Shown here one piece after another: positions 1 through 10,185 of a stretch of 64,000 nt of DNA. The notes beneath the pieces were generated by a model that searched no databases, was not told the DNA's origin, and was given only the letters and a program-made list of their open reading frames with translations. The translations under genes were made by a program, and so were the position numbers. The number at the start of each line of letters is the position of its first letter. Positions within the stretch are counted from its first letter, which is position 1. The DNA lies in the NCBI GenBank assembly GCA_003153355.1, contig PLYH01000006.1, positions 70,902 through 134,901 on the forward strand. Direction: 5' to 3'. This DNA comes from Candidatus Peregrinibacteria bacterium (GTDB lineage: Bacteria > Patescibacteriota > Gracilibacteria > UBA1369).

Positions 1-43
1 AAGAAAATCGGCTTTGTGCTATAATAAAAAGATTGTTTAATCG

Positions 44-1720
44 ATGTTATCTATGCCGGAAAAAGCTGAAGTCCCAAAACCTTTGGACAACGAAGTGGCT
101 ATGAATGTGGTTCTGCGCCACCATCTGGATAATCCTTCGCTGGAATTTATTGAAGGAATGAAACGGAATAAGCAGTTCGAAGCTATTCGGGCCATCGATG
201 AACGTAAGGTGAAGCTTAGGGAAAGGACGGATTTGCTTTCGCTTCAGGTTCAGGCGGTAACCTATAAAAAAGAGGAAAAGCCCGGTCTGCCCCAGGATGA
301 TGAAAGTTGCTGTTTGAACGATGAAGAGCAGAAAGCCTATTGCGACACCGTTGATCAATGTGTTTTGGATAAAGCATCGACGCCGGAAGATCAGGAAGCT
401 CTCCGTCTCACGATGACCGAGGTCATTTTTAAGCCTAAAGTTTTCCGCGTTCATTATGAAAAATGGAAATCAAATTGGGACTCAAGTTCAGACCTCCAGA
501 AAAAATTTCCTAATTTGAAAGATTATGTTTTGGACAGGGCGAAGGCTTTTGTTGAAGCCCGGCGCAATGAAATTATTGGTTCCCGTCTCCGCAAATTTCA
601 AAAGGATTCATTGCCCAAGGCTTCTTCTGACGCTCAGCAGGAAGATGATTTTAAAGCATTGAATCGAAAGACCTTGAAATTTATTGAAAATCATCAGGAA
701 GATTTGTTGGCGTATTCGGGGTTGAAGCCTGGTGATCCGAAACGTGAACAGCTTTTCCAGAAATTCGTGCTCGAATCGGGTTTGAAAGATGCAGAGGTTA
801 CGGCAGCGCATAAGCTCTTCGAGGATATTATTGATGACATGGAAGTCGCCTTTACCGCAGAAAAAAAGTTGGAAGCCCGCAACAGCAGGATGATCGAGAA
901 AGCTCAGAAAGCTTTGGATGAAAACAAAGACATTGATGAAGAAGACTGGAACAAGATGCTTGATGATGAGCTGAAGAAAGATCCTTTTTTTAAGGAGGCG
1001 ATGCAGCAGCAACAGTCAGCTGTTTATCAAGGGGGGAGTGCAGATACGTTAAATAAAGGGCCGTCGCTGAATTCGGCGCAAGCTGTAGGGTTGGAAGCTG
1101 GAGGTCTGGCCATGAAAAGTTATGATGCGGCTACGGACAGGTATATTTTTTCTTATCCCAACAATGATTTTGAAGTGACGATGAAAATTGTTCCCAAAAA
1201 GGGTTCAAAAACTTTGGATGATGCGAAGTTTATTTTTTATGATAAATATAAAAAAGACCAGCCTTTTTCTTTTAAAAAATTTGATCTAAGGAGCGGTTCA
1301 AATCAGATGTTTTTGGATTATTTGATGAATGACTGGTTCCGTAAAAATGAAACGAGTTCTGAGGTGGACATGAATGCAGCTTTGAAGGAACCAGATATGG
1401 CAAGCATGGCTGAAAATCTTTTACAGGGCATTGGGACAAGTCTGAACAAAGTATCTTTAACGCAAGAACCCTTTCTTACAATGTTTAAAGGGTTTTTTGA
1501 TATTTTGAAGAAAGGAGAGCCTTCAGAAAATACTCCTTATGGAGACTTAGGTTCCGTTCCAGGAAGAATTAATTTAATGAACGCTGCTCTTGCAAGGCCT
1601 GATTATGCGCATGCTCTTGCAATGGAATTTCAAAAGGAAGGCGTAAAAAGTTTTACACTTTCAACTCTTATAAAATATATTGAAAAGAATCCAGAATATA
1701 ATTTGAAACCTTTGTATTAA
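44..1720 (+). CDS. hypothetical protein, 558 aa, charged/helical
   Basis: Long intact ORF with extended -10-like TGCTATAAT at 17-25 upstream; no family recognised. Confidence 0.75.
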   Translation: MLSMPEKAEVPKPLDNEVAMNVVLRHHLDNPSLEFIEGMKRNKQFEAIRAIDERKVKLRERTDLLSLQVQAVTYKKEEKPGLPQDDESCCLNDEEQKAYCDTVDQCVLDKASTPEDQEALRLTMTEVIFKPKVFRVHYEKWKSNWDSSSDLQKKFPNLKDYVLDRAKAFVEARRNEIIGSRLRKFQKDSLPKASSDAQQEDDFKALNRKTLKFIENHQEDLLAYSGLKPGDPKREQLFQKFVLESGLKDAEVTAAHKLFEDIIDDMEVAFTAEKKLEARNSRMIEKAQKALDENKDIDEEDWNKMLDDELKKDPFFKEAMQQQQSAVYQGGSADTLNKGPSLNSAQAVGLEAGGLAMKSYDAATDRYIFSYPNNDFEVTMKIVPKKGSKTLDDAKFIFYDKYKKDQPFSFKKFDLRSGSNQMFLDYLMNDWFRKNETSSEVDMNAALKEPDMASMAENLLQGIGTSLNKVSLTQEPFLTMFKGFFDILKKGEPSENTPYGDLGSVPGRINLMNAALARPDYAHALAMEFQKEGVKSFTLSTLIKYIEKNPEYNLKPLY

Positions 1721-1739
1721 GTTTTTGGGGTATAGCAAG

Positions 1740-1774
1740 AGCGCTCCGGAGTTTTTTCATGAACCCGGAGCGCT
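1740..1774. terminator. Hairpin between convergent genes (AGCGCTCCGG...CCGGAGCGCT)
   Basis: Perfect 10-bp arms 1740-1749 and 1765-1774, 15-nt loop, just after the stop at 1720; no U-tract after the stem. Confidence 0.45.
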
Positions 1775-1834
1775 TGGCGTATTCCTTTCGGCAAAGCTAA
1801 AAAGTTTAAGGTTGATAAGGTAAGAATGACCCGA

Positions 1835-2638
1835 TCAGTACTTGATACGGTAAGTCACACTGCTTCCGGCACACGACGGAGCCGAGAGAGTGTAGCTGTT
1901 GCCGACGTTCGAGGCGTTGGCTCCGAACCATCCGGGCAGAGCGAGCTCTCCTTGGAGCTGATCACGCGTCGGCGGAACCGCAGACGTGTGAGAAGAACAC
2001 CGTGCCTTGAAAGCGAGAGGATTCGAAGCCGTGGTGAAGAGGCCACTGTTCATGGTCTGCTTCACCCACAGGATATCCTCGTACCCGCTCATGGGCGTGT
2101 TGGCGCAGGTGCCGGTCTGGCACGTTGCGTCGTTGGTCGAGGATTCGGGTGCGGGGACGCAGTTCGAGCCATCGAACAGACACACCTTGTAGCACGACAT
2201 GGTCGGATCGAAGACGACCGTCCCGGACATGCCACACATCAGAACTCCTCCATCCATGCCGCCGGAGCCGCTGCTGCCCGAGGAAGCCGTCATGCCCCCC
2301 GAGCCGCTCTGGCCTGCACCTCCGTTGCCGCCGAGTCCTCCGCTTCCGCCAGTACCTCCGGAGCCGCTGCTTCCCGAAGATGCCGTCATGCCGCTCGATC
2401 CGGACGTGTGACCAGACGAGCCGCCCGATCCCGAGGTGGAACCGCCGCTGTGGGTTCCACTGGATCCGGATTGAGTCGTGCCGCCCGTGCCTGCGGTCGT
2501 TTGACCGCTGCTCGTACCGGACGAACCCGCTCCTCCGTCACTCGAAGTGGCAGTAGTGAACGGTTCGCCCACGCAGCCGATGATCAGCGTAACCGTCGCC
2601 GTCGCCACCACTGCAAGATTTTTTTGAGAGAAACGCAT
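1835..2638 (-). CDS. Putative lipoprotein with Gly/Ser/Thr-rich linker, 267 aa
   Basis: N-terminus MRFSQKNLAVVATATVTLIIGC (signal + lipobox Cys), long GSSG/GGT linker, Cys-containing C-terminal domain; locally GC-rich. Confidence 0.75.
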   Translation of the reverse strand: MRFSQKNLAVVATATVTLIIGCVGEPFTTATSSDGGAGSSGTSSGQTTAGTGGTTQSGSSGTHSGGSTSGSGGSSGHTSGSSGMTASSGSSGSGGTGGSGGLGGNGGAGQSGSGGMTASSGSSGSGGMDGGVLMCGMSGTVVFDPTMSCYKVCLFDGSNCVPAPESSTNDATCQTGTCANTPMSGYEDILWVKQTMNSGLFTTASNPLAFKARCSSHTSAVPPTRDQLQGELALPGWFGANASNVGNSYTLSAPSCAGSSVTYRIKY

Positions 2639-2915
2639 AAACAGAGTCCCTTCGTTGTTGGGGTTTATACCGGCTTTTTTCCGTAAACTTTAAGCTTATT
2701 GCTAAGGAACACACTCTTCGCGTTATGCCTTTATGGGTATCTTTGAGAACACCCCAAAAACATAAATCGAAAAGAGCTTTGCATTATACTATATATGATT
2801 AAAAAGTCAATGATCAGAAAATTCATTTTTACATTGCCTGAAAAGGTAATTCAATGATTAGAACGATCGAATATAGAAAAAGTTTCTAAATGAATGGAGT
2901 GGAGGAGTAATGGGG

Positions 2916-2993
2916 ATGAATTTGTATCTGTTTATGTCCTTTCTTGTATTTTGCACAATATATCTTGTGCAAATAATAAAGGTGGGTAAATAA
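2916..2993 (+). CDS. Possible 25-aa hydrophobic microprotein MNLYLFMSFLVFCTIYLVQIIKVGK
   Basis: GGAGGAG at 2901-2907, 8 nt before ATG 2916; one predicted TM span; stop TAA at 2991-2993. Confidence 0.35.
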   Translation: MNLYLFMSFLVFCTIYLVQIIKVGK

Positions 2994-3094
2994 GGTTTGG
3001 TCTGATTTTGCCTTTATAATCACCTTACTTGAAAACTTTCGATTTTAGGCGTTTTGTATAAATTTCCAGGGTTTTATCCGTTTTGATTTTTATT

Positions 3095-5530
3095 TTAAAA
3101 ACGCTTTTTGCCAATTTCGATAATTTTTTCCAAAAGCTGTCTTGGGTTTAAAGGTTTTGGTAAAGTTGCCGCCTGCTGGAAAAATGTTGTCGATGGTGTC
3201 AGTGCCGGCAAAGTGTTTGCTTCAATAATGATGAGTTCACCGGTTTTGCGGTTCATGAAACAGTCCATGCGCGTGTAACCTTCAATTTTTAACACTTCAG
3301 CAGTTTTTTTAAGTCTTTGCTGAACTTTTTTTATAACAGCAGGTTTGACATATTGTCCAGGAGGTGGGATTAGATTGATTCCAGTTCCGCCCATAAATTT
3401 TTCCTCCAGACTTAAGGTTTCCATATTGGCTATGGTCTGGCTTGGCGACATGACAAGAAGTTTATTTTTTTCTCCAAGGAAACCGACGGTTATTTCAATC
3501 AAGTCGCTGCGTCTTTTCCAGTGAATTTTCAGATTTTCCAGCGTTACTTTGTCGGTCTCGATAAAATCTTCGATTAAAATTTCGTTCAGCTTTTTGTTCG
3601 GTAAATCGATTTGTCCATGGTATTCGTGAATAGCCCGTGCGGGAATGCACGGATTACCGCTGCGGAAGAACTGAACAGCTTTTTTGAACTGTTCATCGTT
3701 GTTGATGCGGATGACTCCGGAGGAACAGCCGTCCCCTCGCGGTTTTAGGATTATTGATGGTGAGAATTTTTTCTCCCGCAATTTCTTCCATGTTTTTTCC
3801 GGGTCTTCGTCTATTGCCATCAAATATTTTTTTGCGATCTTTACCCCCGGAATTTTGGCTTGTTCAATCCTCTGCCCGGTTTCAAATTTATCCATGCACA
3901 GCGCCGAGGATTTCGCACCTGGACCATTATACGGAAGACGAATGTGATCGAGCATGGCCTGGAATGTTCCGTTCTCCCCTGCTCCGCCATGTAAACCCAA
4001 GAACAGGAATCCATAATCTTTCGAAATGGATTCGATGGAGGTTTGGCGCGGGACAAAGAGGGGTTCTTCGACCTGCTTTTTGTCTATTTTAAGCTCTTTT
4101 AAAATCCGGTCGCGTTCTTTTTCAATGGCTTCGAAATGGTGATTATTTTTGAGAAGTTTAATTTTTTCCTCAATCTCTTCAACCGTATGCTGCAGGCAAA
4201 GGAACTGCGGAATGTAAAAAATTTTCTGGTCGAAAGAAAGAAATAACGGAACCGGTTTGTATTTTTTGCTGGATTTAAGTTTCATCCAGACGTTTGTTCC
4301 GCTCATGACGGAAACCTGACGCTCAGCTGTATTGCCGCCGAAGATAACAGGGATTTCTTCGCGGCTGTCATGGGAGCGTTTTGAATCACTGATTTTTTTA
4401 TTGATAATGTAATCTAAAAGTTGTCTGTGGCTTAAGCCCAGCAGAGCAGCCTGCTGAAACAGGAAACTGTTTTGTTCCATCCCGCTTACAGCATTCACGT
4501 CACTGAACCAAATAGTGCCGTTTTCCAAAATCCAGCCGTCAAGCCGTCCAAAATCGTTCATCCCTAAACTTTTGAAAGCATGAGCCGCCTGTGTTCTTAT
4601 TTTTTCGGTAGTTTTCTGATCAAAGCGCGCTGGCGTATGGTAACGGGTTTCGGAAGTCGGAAGATATTTTTTGCGGTAATCAAAGAAACGGTCTTCTTTG
4701 CGGAGTTCAATTTCCGTTGGCATTAATGATACGGCTTCGCCTAGGCTGTTTTCCAGAACGATAATAGTAAACTCACGGCCGCTGACTTCAGGTTCAATAA
4801 TGGCCTGATCTTCATGTTTAAAAACTTCCTGAAGTTTTGTTTTGAGTTCTTTCGGATCCTTTATGTATTGGACTCCGATGCTTGAACCTCCGTGCAGCGG
4901 TTTTGCTACCCATCCGCGTCCGTCGTTGCCGGCTTTTGATAAATTGGGAAGTTTACTTCCTTTTTTCAGCACATAATTTCCGACCGTAAAAAAACCGTGT
5001 TTTTTCAGAACTTCCTGGCAGAGCCGTTTGTTAGCCGTATTTAGACACGCCCGAGGACTTGAACCAAGATATGGTACTCCCATTTTTTCCAATAAAGTCT
5101 GGAGTTGACCGTCTTCTCCGTAAGTTCCGTGAATCGCAGGGAATACTATGTCTGTTTTTTTCAGGAGTTTGGCTAACCGGATTTTGTTGAGGATTTTTTT
5201 GCTGTTTTTGAGTTTGTAATCAAAATCCAGCGGCGTGTTCGAGTAGATTTCCGTTTCGTTGATTTGAAAAAATTGCAGCTTCGGGTTTACGTATAATAAG
5301 GTAAGTTCGTATTTTTCAGGATCGAGATTATCAAAAAGAGACCGAGCGGAATTTAATGAAATGCCGCGTTCGGCTGAAGGACCGCCACAAATGATGGCAA
5401 CCGCTTTTTTATTACGCTCCGGCGGTGGCAGAGCCACACGCCTGCGCCCTCGCGTCTCCTTGCTATAGAATCTACGTGCCGCCTTAGCGGCAGCCGTGCG
5501 CTCGGTTTTTTTGATAGATTTTGTGGGCAT
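3095..5530 (-). CDS. Tandem D-alanine--D-alanine ligase (two Ddl units in one 811-aa chain)
   Basis: Two sets of Ddl/ATP-grasp motifs: ICGGPSAERGISLNSA, IHGTYGEDGQLQ, AKPLHGGSSIGV and IFGGNTAERQVSVMSG, LHGGAGENGTFQ, LKPRGDGCSSGV, EANTLPALT. Confidence 0.9.
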   Translation of the reverse strand: MPTKSIKKTERTAAAKAARRFYSKETRGRRRVALPPPERNKKAVAIICGGPSAERGISLNSARSLFDNLDPEKYELTLLYVNPKLQFFQINETEIYSNTPLDFDYKLKNSKKILNKIRLAKLLKKTDIVFPAIHGTYGEDGQLQTLLEKMGVPYLGSSPRACLNTANKRLCQEVLKKHGFFTVGNYVLKKGSKLPNLSKAGNDGRGWVAKPLHGGSSIGVQYIKDPKELKTKLQEVFKHEDQAIIEPEVSGREFTIIVLENSLGEAVSLMPTEIELRKEDRFFDYRKKYLPTSETRYHTPARFDQKTTEKIRTQAAHAFKSLGMNDFGRLDGWILENGTIWFSDVNAVSGMEQNSFLFQQAALLGLSHRQLLDYIINKKISDSKRSHDSREEIPVIFGGNTAERQVSVMSGTNVWMKLKSSKKYKPVPLFLSFDQKIFYIPQFLCLQHTVEEIEEKIKLLKNNHHFEAIEKERDRILKELKIDKKQVEEPLFVPRQTSIESISKDYGFLFLGLHGGAGENGTFQAMLDHIRLPYNGPGAKSSALCMDKFETGQRIEQAKIPGVKIAKKYLMAIDEDPEKTWKKLREKKFSPSIILKPRGDGCSSGVIRINNDEQFKKAVQFFRSGNPCIPARAIHEYHGQIDLPNKKLNEILIEDFIETDKVTLENLKIHWKRRSDLIEITVGFLGEKNKLLVMSPSQTIANMETLSLEEKFMGGTGINLIPPPGQYVKPAVIKKVQQRLKKTAEVLKIEGYTRMDCFMNRKTGELIIIEANTLPALTPSTTFFQQAATLPKPLNPRQLLEKIIEIGKKRF

Positions 5531-5555
5531 AATTGCTCTTATTCTAGAGAAAAAC

Positions 5556-7595
5556 TTAATCTTTTACAAATACCTCGCCGAGTTCGTCCAATTTGGCTTT
5601 GATCATTGGATAATTCGTGAGTTCCGGGTCTTTATTGATAATTTCCTGCGCCGCCTGTCTTGCGAGGCTGATGGTGAACGAATCCGTGAGTGACGCCATT
5701 TTGAGGTCTGGAATTCCGCTTTGTTTCACGCCGTAAATTTCTCCGGCACCGCGGATTTGCAGGTCGATTTCGGCAAGTTTGAAGCCGCTGGAAAAATCAA
5801 CCATGGCCTGCAGACGCTTACTTGTTTCCTGCCCGGATTTTTTCATGAAGAGAAAACAGTAGGATTGATACTCACCTCTTCCCACACGGCCGCGGAACTG
5901 GTGGAGTTGTGAAAGTCCGAATCTTTCGGCTGCTTCAATCACCATAATGGACGCGTTCGGAACATCAATCCCCACTTCGATCACAGATGTTGAGACAAGA
6001 ATATTGATTTTGTTTTGTGAAAAAAGATTCATGACATCTTCTTTGTCTTTCGGTTTCATTTTTCCGTGAAGGAGGCCAACTTTTAGTTTTGTAAAAATAT
6101 GCTCCTGGAGATATTCGTACTCCTGGATCGCTGATTTCACTTCAAGCACATCAGATTCATCAATGAGCGGACAGATGATAAAAGCCTGCCGTCCTTTTTT
6201 GACCTGTTCATCAATCCATTTGTAACCGTCCAGTCGTTTTTTTTCCGGAACGATGCGAGTGATGATCTGCTGGCGGCCCTTGGGCATTTCATCGATGACG
6301 GAAAGATCCTGGTCTCCATAAATCGTCATGGCCAACGTACGCGGGATTGGAGTTGCCGAAAGACTTAAGAGATGAGGGCTGCCCTGTGATTTTAAAATGT
6401 CGCGCTGTTTCACTCCAAAACGGTGCTGTTCATCGATGACGGCAAGTCCGAGTTTTTTAAAGCCGATAGTTTCCTGAATGATGGCGTGCGTTCCGATCAC
6501 AACATCCACTGTTCCGTTTTTGAGCTGGAGCGTGACGTCATCCTTAATACTTTGCGGAGTGCTTCCGGCAATGAACTGGATATTCAAACCAAACGGCTTC
6601 AGCATTTTGAAAATTGTATGATAATGCTGTTTCGCCAGAATTTCAGTGGGTGCCATGAGCGCAGCCTGGTAGCCGTTTTTGACCGTATTTAAAATTGCGG
6701 CAGCTGCGACCACGGTTTTTCCCGAACCTACATCTCCCTGAAGCAGGCGCGACATGGGATAAGGTTTGTTGAGGTCGTTGAAAATTTCTTCGATGGTGCG
6801 GAGCTGCGCGCCGGTAAGTTCAAAAGGAAGTTTGCTGAAAAATTCGGACAAGACCTCGTGGCGCGGCAGGACTTTTTGATCATGCACGGCAATGTTCTGC
6901 CAGTGCCATTTTTTTTGGAGCGCTTTGGTCTGGAGCAAAAATAGTTCGTCAAAGCTGAGGCGCTTTTTGGCTTCTTCCAACGTTATTTCGTCGGATGGAA
7001 AGTGAACTTCGGCAATGGCCTTTTGGTAAGGCATTAATTTATATTCATCCAGAATTTCCTTCGGCATGTACTCTTTGAACTGTTTGGACCAGTCTTTGAT
7101 GACCGGCTGGATTTTTTCGCGCAGCCATTTGGAACTTAAGCCTGCGGTTTCGTGATAAACCGGGACAATTCTTCCGATATGCGTTTGTTCTTTTTTCTGT
7201 TCTTCAAACGACGGACTTTGGAGCGTCATTTTGCCGAGATTGAATTTCGCTTTTCCTGAGAGAATGATCTCCTGGCCGTTTTTGAGCAAGCGCTTCAGGT
7301 ACGACTGGTTGAACCAGATCACTTCCACGGAACCTGTATCGTCACTGAGCAGACATTTGGTCAATTGTTTGCCGTTTTTTGTCCGTTTATGGAAAAGGTT
7401 GCTGATCGTGCCGATGACATTATTCACTTCATCGGTTTTCAGATCGGCGATGTTGGTGTAGGCGCTTTTATCGACATAGATACGCGGAAAATAAAGCACC
7501 AGATCACGGACGGTTTTCACGCCGAGCTCTTCGAGCTTGGTGATATGCTCTTTATTGGTGTGGAGAACTTTTTGTAGGGAAAGGTTCAGGCTCAT
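5556..7595 (-). CDS. recG: ATP-dependent DNA helicase RecG
   Basis: OB wedge domain, RLLQGDVGSGKTVVA Walker A, DEQHRFGV, SATPIPRTLAMT, QLHQFRGRVGRG. Confidence 0.95.
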   Translation of the reverse strand: MSLNLSLQKVLHTNKEHITKLEELGVKTVRDLVLYFPRIYVDKSAYTNIADLKTDEVNNVIGTISNLFHKRTKNGKQLTKCLLSDDTGSVEVIWFNQSYLKRLLKNGQEIILSGKAKFNLGKMTLQSPSFEEQKKEQTHIGRIVPVYHETAGLSSKWLREKIQPVIKDWSKQFKEYMPKEILDEYKLMPYQKAIAEVHFPSDEITLEEAKKRLSFDELFLLQTKALQKKWHWQNIAVHDQKVLPRHEVLSEFFSKLPFELTGAQLRTIEEIFNDLNKPYPMSRLLQGDVGSGKTVVAAAAILNTVKNGYQAALMAPTEILAKQHYHTIFKMLKPFGLNIQFIAGSTPQSIKDDVTLQLKNGTVDVVIGTHAIIQETIGFKKLGLAVIDEQHRFGVKQRDILKSQGSPHLLSLSATPIPRTLAMTIYGDQDLSVIDEMPKGRQQIITRIVPEKKRLDGYKWIDEQVKKGRQAFIICPLIDESDVLEVKSAIQEYEYLQEHIFTKLKVGLLHGKMKPKDKEDVMNLFSQNKINILVSTSVIEVGIDVPNASIMVIEAAERFGLSQLHQFRGRVGRGEYQSYCFLFMKKSGQETSKRLQAMVDFSSGFKLAEIDLQIRGAGEIYGVKQSGIPDLKMASLTDSFTISLARQAAQEIINKDPELTNYPMIKAKLDELGEVFVKD

Positions 7596-7639
7596 GTTCT
7601 TCAGGTTACGGCGATTTTGTTTTCAGCTCTTGATCTTGT

Positions 7640-8851
7640 TTATTTTCCGATGATTTTTTTAAATTTCCTTTTTCCCACCTGGATGAGTTTTTCTTTCGTG
7701 AGATCCACGGGCTGATTGATGTCGCTGATTTTTTCTCCGTCAATTTTTACCCCACCGCCTTCAACGAGCCTTCTGGCTTCGCCTTTTGACGAAGCTAATT
7801 CCGCGTAGACTAAAATGTCGGTGACAGGTTTATTGTTGCATGTGGAAAAATCCAGAGTCATTTTTTCAATATCCTGCGGCAGCTCTTTTTTACTGAAGAT
7901 ATTGATGAATTCCTGCTCTGCTTCCTGCGCCGACTTGGCGTCATGATATTCGGTGACGATTTGGCGCGCGAGTTCCATTTTCAGGTTACGTGGGTTTTCT
8001 CCGTGAGCCAGCGCATTGACGACTTCAACGATTTTTTTGTCATTCACGCTCGTGGCAAGTTCAAAGTAGCTGACGATAACGTCATCGGGAATGGACATGA
8101 CTTTGCCGAACATTTCGTTGGCGGATTCATTGACGCCGATATAGTTGCCGGTAGTTTTGCCCATTTTCATTTTACCGTCGGTTCCAACCAGAATCGGAAC
8201 AGTCATAATATCCTGGGGCGTTTGGCCGTAAGCTTTTTGCAGCACTCGGCCCGCCAGTAAATTGAAAGTTTGTTCGGTCGCCCCCAATTCAACATCAGAT
8301 TTCAATGCCACGGAATCGTAGCCCTGCATCAACGGATAAAAAAATTCATGCATAGAGATCGGTGCCTTGGCTTTCATGCGTTCCTGGAACATGTCGCGTT
8401 CGAGCATTTGCGCGACCGTAAAATTGGAAGCAAGTTTGATGACATCGGCGAAGGTCAGCGGACTTAGCCAATCGGCATTCCAGCTTACCTGGATCTTGTC
8501 GACATCAAGAAAAGTTTTGACCTGGCTCAAATAATGTTTGGCGTTTTTTTCGAGTTCAGCCTGTGTGCGCAGCGTGCGGGTTTCGCTCTTGCCGGTGGGG
8601 TCGCCGATTTGGCCGGTAAAGTTTCCGAAGAGCAATTGAATGTTGTGTCCGAGTTCCTGGAATTCTCGGAGTTTGCGGACGACAACCATGTGACCCAGAT
8701 GAAGATCGCTTCCCGTTGGGTCGATGCCGAACTTAATGTTGAGCTTTTTTCCTGAAAGAAGTTTTTTTTCAAGATCGGCTTTGACCTGGACTTCGACGGT
8801 ACCGCGCTTGATGAGCCGGTTGATTTGCTGTGAATCGGGTTTTTGAGGCAT
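7640..8851 (-). CDS. tyrS: Tyrosyl-tRNA synthetase
   Basis: FGIDPTGSDLHLGHMV (HIGH-like), KMGKTTGNYIGV (KMSKS-like), C-terminal S4 domain. Confidence 0.93.
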   Translation of the reverse strand: MPQKPDSQQINRLIKRGTVEVQVKADLEKKLLSGKKLNIKFGIDPTGSDLHLGHMVVVRKLREFQELGHNIQLLFGNFTGQIGDPTGKSETRTLRTQAELEKNAKHYLSQVKTFLDVDKIQVSWNADWLSPLTFADVIKLASNFTVAQMLERDMFQERMKAKAPISMHEFFYPLMQGYDSVALKSDVELGATEQTFNLLAGRVLQKAYGQTPQDIMTVPILVGTDGKMKMGKTTGNYIGVNESANEMFGKVMSIPDDVIVSYFELATSVNDKKIVEVVNALAHGENPRNLKMELARQIVTEYHDAKSAQEAEQEFINIFSKKELPQDIEKMTLDFSTCNNKPVTDILVYAELASSKGEARRLVEGGGVKIDGEKISDINQPVDLTKEKLIQVGKRKFKKIIGK

Positions 8852-8970
8852 TACAGAAACGTTAAGAACGAAATCATCATAAGCAAAAAATCGTCTTTTT
8901 ACAATGTCATAATTTGCAAAAAAGTAGGGATATGGTATATCTAAAAGCCAGTATTTTTTAATTCGTTTTT

Positions 8971-9615
8971 ATGTCCGGCGGACCTTCTGAAGAAGTAAAA
9001 AGTCGTGTAACCCTCATTGACGCCGATCGTACGTCTGAAGATGGAGTTCCTGCTATTACTGAGGTTGATCATGTCGTTGCACTTCCGCGTATTTCCAGTA
9101 TCCCTCCGGCTCCTTCGGATGCTGTTGTCCCGCCTGATGAAGCGGAAGGCAGCAGAGAGTTTTATCGTATGGCTGAACGAAGATCAATTCGTGAAAGCCG
9201 TGAACCTTTGCAGAAATCCTTTGTAAGTGCAGCTCAAGAACGTTTTGGAGAAGCCGTTCAGGAAGTTGATGATAAAAGTATATTTTTGATTTTCAGCGGA
9301 TACCCTATTTATGTTTTGCATAATGGCATTGAGGTATGTTCACATAGCAATCTCGGTAATTCAAAATCTCCCGATGTTTTAGAACAACCTGAACCGGAAG
9401 AAATTATTGAAGATCTTTTTCTCACCATCAATTTGAGGGCAGCTTTGATGCCTTTGGGATATGAAGTCATCGAAAAAGGTTTGAGTCCTGACGGTTATTA
9501 CGACTATGTTATGAGAAAGGACGTTCCTTTTGATTCAAAAGACCAGGTCGTTTCAGAACTCGATCAATTAAAAGAAATTTTAAAGCGGGTTGAAGCTGAA
9601 AACTCAGATGAGTGA
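8971..9615 (+). CDS. hypothetical protein, 214 aa
   Basis: Intact ORF, TATATC -10-like box at 8936-8941; no known family recognised. Confidence 0.65.
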   Translation: MSGGPSEEVKSRVTLIDADRTSEDGVPAITEVDHVVALPRISSIPPAPSDAVVPPDEAEGSREFYRMAERRSIRESREPLQKSFVSAAQERFGEAVQEVDDKSIFLIFSGYPIYVLHNGIEVCSHSNLGNSKSPDVLEQPEPEEIIEDLFLTINLRAALMPLGYEVIEKGLSPDGYYDYVMRKDVPFDSKDQVVSELDQLKEILKRVEAENSDE

Positions 9616-10185
9616 GATGAAATATTCGTGCAGCCGTGGGTCTGCGCGAAGTTCGGCGTGGAAGGTTGCAGCCAGAATTTTTCCTTGCTGGACCAGGACG
9701 ATTTCTTTGCCGTGCCGTGCGAGGATTTTCACTTCGGTTCCGGTTTTTTCAATGATTGGAGCCCGAATGAATGCAGCATGGAGGTTGTTAATTTTGAGTG
9801 ATGGAATCTGCAGGTCGGCGTAAAAACTGTCAATCTGCTGCCCGTAAGCATTGCGTCTGATGGTGATATCCAAAAGACCCAGGTGCGGCGGGATAATGTT
9901 TGAATTGATATTTTTGGCCAGAACGATGGCTCCTGCGCAGGTTCCAATGATGGGCGTTCCGGCAGCCGCGCGTTTGATGAGTTCTTTGCCGATGCCGGTC
10001 TGTTCAATAAAAAAACCGATGGTGGTACTTTCACCGCCCGGAATAATGAATGCCTCGCATGATGAAAGATCTTTCGGTTCGCGTACTTCAATAACCCGGT
10101 GACCAAGCTCTTGAACGATTTTTTTGTGTTCAATGACTCCGCCCTGGAAAGCTACAATGCCGATAGTTTTAGAGGTTTTTGCCAC
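9604..10185 (-). CDS. pdxT: Pyridoxal 5'-phosphate synthase glutaminase subunit PdxT
   Basis: [36 protein letters not shown]; overlaps pdxS. Confidence 0.95.
   Translation of the reverse strand: MAKTSKTIGIVAFQGGVIEHKKIVQELGHRVIEVREPKDLSSCEAFIIPGGESTTIGFFIEQTGIGKELIKRAAAGTPIIGTCAGAIVLAKNINSNIIPPHLGLLDITIRRNAYGQQIDSFYADLQIPSLKINNLHAAFIRAPIIEKTGTEVKILARHGKEIVLVQQGKILAATFHAELRADPRLHEYFISLI

Noticed and set aside
47-1012. Minus-strand ORFs 47-454 and 608-1012
   Set aside because: Antisense to the 558-aa ORF; no independent support
1826-2686. 286-aa plus-strand ORF over the lipoprotein
   Set aside because: GC-rich shadow ORF, Arg/Ala low complexity; the opposite strand has signal peptide, lipobox and coherent domain
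8852-8970. T-box leader for tyrS
   Set aside because: No T-box sequence or terminator/antiterminator seen; the region also serves the divergent gene at 8971
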